Below are positions 5,327-7,349 of a stretch of DNA of 7,349 nt, piece after piece. The stretch's first letter is position 1; every line of letters begins with the position of its first letter. Where the stretch lies: positions 1-7,349 of the forward strand of contig JAFGHG010000032.1 of NCBI GenBank assembly GCA_016939345.1, in the 5' to 3' direction. A program made the translations under genes and the position numbers. The notes below the pieces were generated by a model that was not told the origin of the DNA, made no database searches, and saw only the letters and a list, made by a program, of their open reading frames with translations. The DNA comes from Candidatus Omnitrophota bacterium. GTDB lineage: Bacteria; Omnitrophota; Gorgyraeia; Duberdicusellales; 4484-171.

Positions 5327-6067
5327 ATGAAAAAAATGCTTAGTTTCTTCTTTAGTTTGATTGTTTTCCCCGCTTTTGCTTTTGCTGCCCGGCCGTTATC
5401 TACAAACGATTCCGGAACGGTAGGCAAAGGGGGCGTTGAGCTCGAGTATGGGGTTGAATATGTAAACGGATTTGATAATGAAGTAGGGATGGGTTTAGCG
5501 GTCACCGCCGGGTTATTTGATAATTTAGATTTAGCAGTTGAAGTTCCTTATGCCTTCATCGATGCTAAGCAAGGAAGTGATAGCGACGGGCTTCTTGATA
5601 TCAGTTTATCCGCAAAGTTCAATTTTATCAAAGACAATGAGATTTTTCCTGATAGCTCTCTTAGTTTTAGTTACAAAACTGACTCGGCAAACGATGACAG
5701 GGGGTTAGGGACTGGCAAGCCGGAATATTCATTAAATGGCATTTTTTCAAAGCCCTTGGAGCCGTTTGCATTTCATCTTGATTTGGGCTATACTTTTAAA
5801 GAGGATTTTGAGGACGAAGATAATGAGGACGTCTTCACTTACGGTTTAGCTGTCGAATATGAACTTAATGAAAGAATTAATTTAGTTGCTGAGGTTTCCG
5901 GCGATTCGGTTTTAAAAAGAAAATTTCATGATAATTCATGCAGTGCATTATTTGGTTTTAATTATTCTTTGAACGATAATATAACTTTAGATTTTGGTGC
6001 AGGTACTGAGATTTCCCGTGCCGATCCGGATTTTAAGGTTACATCAGGCATAACTATTGGTCTTTAA
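5327..6067 (+). CDS. Outer-membrane beta-barrel protein, MetA-pathway/transporter-like family; candidate metal porin
   Basis: A 246-residue secreted protein. Residues 1-20 form a clear signal peptide (MKKM, hydrophobic FFFSLIVFPAF, then AFA before ARP), cleaved after about A20. The mature part opens with RPLSTNDSGTVGKGGVELEYG and alternates polar and hydrophobic residues in short strands separated by Asp/Asn-rich turns. Examples are LAVTAGLFDNLDLAVEVPYAF, YSLNGIFSKPLEPFAFHLDLGYTF, YGLAVEYELNERINLVAEV and a final FKVTSGITIGL. The opening and the GTGKPEYSLN segment resemble the phenol MetA-degradation-like barrel family (Pfam PF13557). The mature protein is very acidic, notably EDFEDEDNEDVF (159-170). 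The ribosome site AAAGGAAG precedes ATG 5327. Lying between nikR and cbiMN, it may pass Ni or Co ions through the outer membrane; that role is inferred. Barrel class is fairly sure, ligand is not. Confidence 0.82.
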   Translation: MKKMLSFFFSLIVFPAFAFAARPLSTNDSGTVGKGGVELEYGVEYVNGFDNEVGMGLAVTAGLFDNLDLAVEVPYAFIDAKQGSDSDGLLDISLSAKFNFIKDNEIFPDSSLSFSYKTDSANDDRGLGTGKPEYSLNGIFSKPLEPFAFHLDLGYTFKEDFEDEDNEDVFTYGLAVEYELNERINLVAEVSGDSVLKRKFHDNSCSALFGFNYSLNDNITLDFGAGTEISRADPDFKVTSGITIGL

Positions 6068-6070
6068 ATA

Positions 6071-6077
6071 AAGGAGG
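6071..6077 (+). promoter_or_regulatory. Shine-Dalgarno site fixing the CbiM start
   Basis: AAGGAGG lies six bases before ATG 6084. Another ATG at 6079 is out of frame and too close. The start matters because the N-terminal Met and His2 are metal ligands in this family. Confidence 0.75.
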
Positions 6078-6083
6078 TATGAT

Positions 6084-7001
6084 ATGCATATTCCCAATGG
6101 CATGTTGCAAGGAGGGATTTGTCCGGTTACAGCAGTTATCAGCGTTGTTGGGCTTGGATTAGCGGCATTTAAGGCTTTTTTTTCTAAAGTCAAACCCAGT
6201 GCAGGAAAATTCGCGGCTATTACAGCCTTAATTTTTGCCGGCCAGATGATAAATTTTCCGATCAGCGGCGGCACAAGCGGTCATCTGCTTGGAGGTGTGC
6301 TGGCAGTTGCTTTATTAGGCATTCCTTTTGGAATCCTTTCTATGGCTTTGGTCGTGACAATACAGTGTCTGATTTTTTCTGACGGGGGGTTCGATGTTTT
6401 AGGTGCTAATATCCTGAATATGGCGATTATTGGAGCAGGGATCGGAGGCCTTATCCAGGCATATTTTAAGAAAACCCAAACTTCTAAATTGAATTATGCT
6501 TTAGGTTTAGGTTTCAGCGCCTGGTCAGCGGTAATGCTGGCAGCATTAGCCTGCAGTATCGAATTGGCGGTTTCAGGAGTAGTCCCTTTTATGAAGGTGA
6601 TCACAGCTATGTGGGGTGTCCACGCATTTATCGGAATAGGTGAAGGATTGATTACCATTGCAGTATGTCTTGCTTTAGCCTATGAAACGTCAAATGCTTC
6701 CCAAGAAAAATCTGCGGCAATTCCCTTAATAGCTGCAGGCATTATTGCCTTTGTTTTGAGCCCTTTCGCCAGCGGTTTGCCCGATGGTTTAGAATGGGTG
6801 GCTCAAAAGTATCAGTTTCTTCATGAATCTGCTCCGACCTTTTTAAGCCCCTTGCCTGATTATTCTGTTCCTGCAATTTCCAATGAATTTTTTAGTACAG
6901 GAGCTGCTGGACTGGCTGGGGTGATGGTTACAGCCATTGCTGCTTTGGTTTTAATGAAATTATTAGGCAGACAACGCCTTGCTTTGGAGCAGACTTCCTG
7001 A
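6084..7001 (+). CDS. CbiM/NikM-type cobalt/nickel S component fused to a PDGLE (CbiN/NikN-like) domain
   Basis: A 305-residue inner-membrane protein. It begins exactly MHIPNGML; in NikM/CbiM the N-terminal amine, His2 and His67 bind the metal, and H67 is present here (SGGTSGHLLGG). Other family motifs are IFSDGGFDVLGANILNMAIIG (~97-117) and GIGEGLI (184-190). About seven hydrophobic segments cover residues 12-228. After ~230 comes PDGLE (233-237), a periplasm-facing stretch and a final TM helix (GAAGLAGVMVTAIAALVLMKLLG), the PDGLE domain that acts as CbiN/NikN. This is therefore a natural MN fusion, and cbiN need not be sought separately. Cobalt and nickel versions are hard to separate by sequence; linkage to nikR favours nickel. 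The T and A components (CbiQ, CbiO) do not follow, since a terminator comes 36 bases after the stop. Confidence 0.93.
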   Translation: MHIPNGMLQGGICPVTAVISVVGLGLAAFKAFFSKVKPSAGKFAAITALIFAGQMINFPISGGTSGHLLGGVLAVALLGIPFGILSMALVVTIQCLIFSDGGFDVLGANILNMAIIGAGIGGLIQAYFKKTQTSKLNYALGLGFSAWSAVMLAALACSIELAVSGVVPFMKVITAMWGVHAFIGIGEGLITIAVCLALAYETSNASQEKSAAIPLIAAGIIAFVLSPFASGLPDGLEWVAQKYQFLHESAPTFLSPLPDYSVPAISNEFFSTGAAGLAGVMVTAIAALVLMKLLGRQRLALEQTS

Positions 7002-7036
7002 GTGTTTTCAATAAGCAGCTGAAATAGGGTTAATAT

Positions 7037-7066
7037 AAAAGCCCGTCGATTAGCGACGGGCTTTTT
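7037..7066 (+). terminator. Rho-independent terminator after cbiMN
   Basis: A perfect 12-bp stem (7037-7048 with 7054-7065, GC-rich core GCCCGTCG) has a 5-base loop and a T run continuing the right arm. The A run on the left could make it work on the opposite strand as well. It ends the nickel operon. Confidence 0.92.
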
Positions 7067-7069
7067 CTT

Positions 7070-7097
7070 TTGAAAAATTTCCTGCTTATGCTATGAT
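7070..7097 (+). promoter_or_regulatory. Probable promoter of the ZIP transporter gene
   Basis: TTGAAA (7070-7075) and TATGAT (7092-7097) are 16 bases apart, just downstream of the terminator. A good ribosome site (AGGAGGG) and ATG 7125 follow. No dyad operator is evident. Confidence 0.55.
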
Positions 7098-7124
7098 TAT
7101 TCGATAAAAGGAGGGAATTGTTTT

Positions 7125-7349
7125 ATGAAAATATGGATATTTAGCATAAGCAGTGTGGTTTTGGTAAGTCTTATTTCTTTAATAGGCGTTTTTACCCTTT
7201 CTTTACGCAAAGAAGTTCTTCAAAAAATAATTCTTTTTATGGTCAGTTTTGCCGTTGGGGCTTTGTTCGGGGATGCATTTATCCATCTTTTGCCGGAATC
7301 ATTTGAAAAACTCGGGTCCGGCCTTACGACTTCTTTGTATGTTGTAGGG
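7125..7349 (+). CDS. ZIP-family metal transporter, N-terminal part (3' end outside window)
   Basis: 75 codons are open to the window edge. The first hydrophobic helix (IWIFSISSVVLVSLISLIGVFTLSL, ~3-27) is followed by a basic loop (RKEVLQK). The second helix (IILFMVSFAVGALFGDAFIHLLPESFE) has the GALFGDAFIHLLPE pattern typical of ZIP transporters, with the conserved His and Glu one helical turn apart. ZIP proteins carry Zn, Fe or other divalent ions into the cytoplasm. The metal-site HxxxE helices 4 and 5 lie outside the window, so specificity cannot be judged. A terminator and its own promoter separate it from cbiMN, so it is a separate transcription unit, though still a metal-transport neighbour. 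Confidence 0.85.
   Translation, partial: MKIWIFSISSVVLVSLISLIGVFTLSLRKEVLQKIILFMVSFAVGALFGDAFIHLLPESFEKLGSGLTTSLYVVG

Overview
This 7.3 kb window reads entirely on the + strand. It is of modest GC content by eye, densely packed, and has no tRNA, rRNA, CRISPR array, transposase or integrase. The genes suggest a Gram-negative-type anaerobe or microaerobe that handles reduced sulfur and needs nickel or cobalt. The outer-membrane barrel protein implies an outer membrane. The CoA-disulfide/persulfide reductase fusion, DPS-like ferritin with two cysteines, NikR and CbiMN fit anaerobic sulfur and nickel metabolism. I cannot place the phylum; an uncultured candidate lineage such as Omnitrophota, or a deltaproteobacterium-like group, is only a guess.

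Region 1 (1-748): the last 31 codons of an unrecognised gene, then a class I SAM-dependent methyltransferase with a GTG start. Region 2 (801-4796): a well-delimited transcription unit. It opens with a near-consensus sigma-70 promoter whose start site is covered by a 20-bp palindrome typical of ArsR operators. It then carries an ArsR/SmtB repressor, a thioredoxin, a 572-residue flavoprotein disulfide (CoA-disulfide/persulfide) reductase fused to a rhodanese domain, a tiny cysteine-bearing J-domain protein, a second methyltransferase and a ferritin-like protein of the DPS-like/thioferritin type. It closes at a strong hairpin-plus-T-run terminator. The most economical reading is a self-repressed thiol, persulfide or metal stress operon: the reductase/rhodanese and thioredoxin manage sulfane sulfur, and the ferritin removes iron and peroxide.

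Region 3 (4810-7066): a nickel regulon. A promoter carrying a NikR-like inverted repeat precedes nikR, which has all four high-affinity Ni ligands and no visible ribosome binding site. Next come a signal-peptide-bearing outer-membrane beta-barrel protein and a CbiM/NikM S component fused to a PDGLE (CbiN/NikN-like) C-terminus with the Ni-binding M1-H2-H67 set. A perfect 12-bp hairpin terminator follows. No CbiQ/CbiO (T and A components) follow, so this looks like a stand-alone CbiMN uptake protein, perhaps paired with a dedicated outer-membrane channel.

Region 4 (7070-7349): a new promoter and the first 75 codons of a ZIP-family metal transporter, cut by the window edge. No stretch longer than 300 bases lacks a gene.
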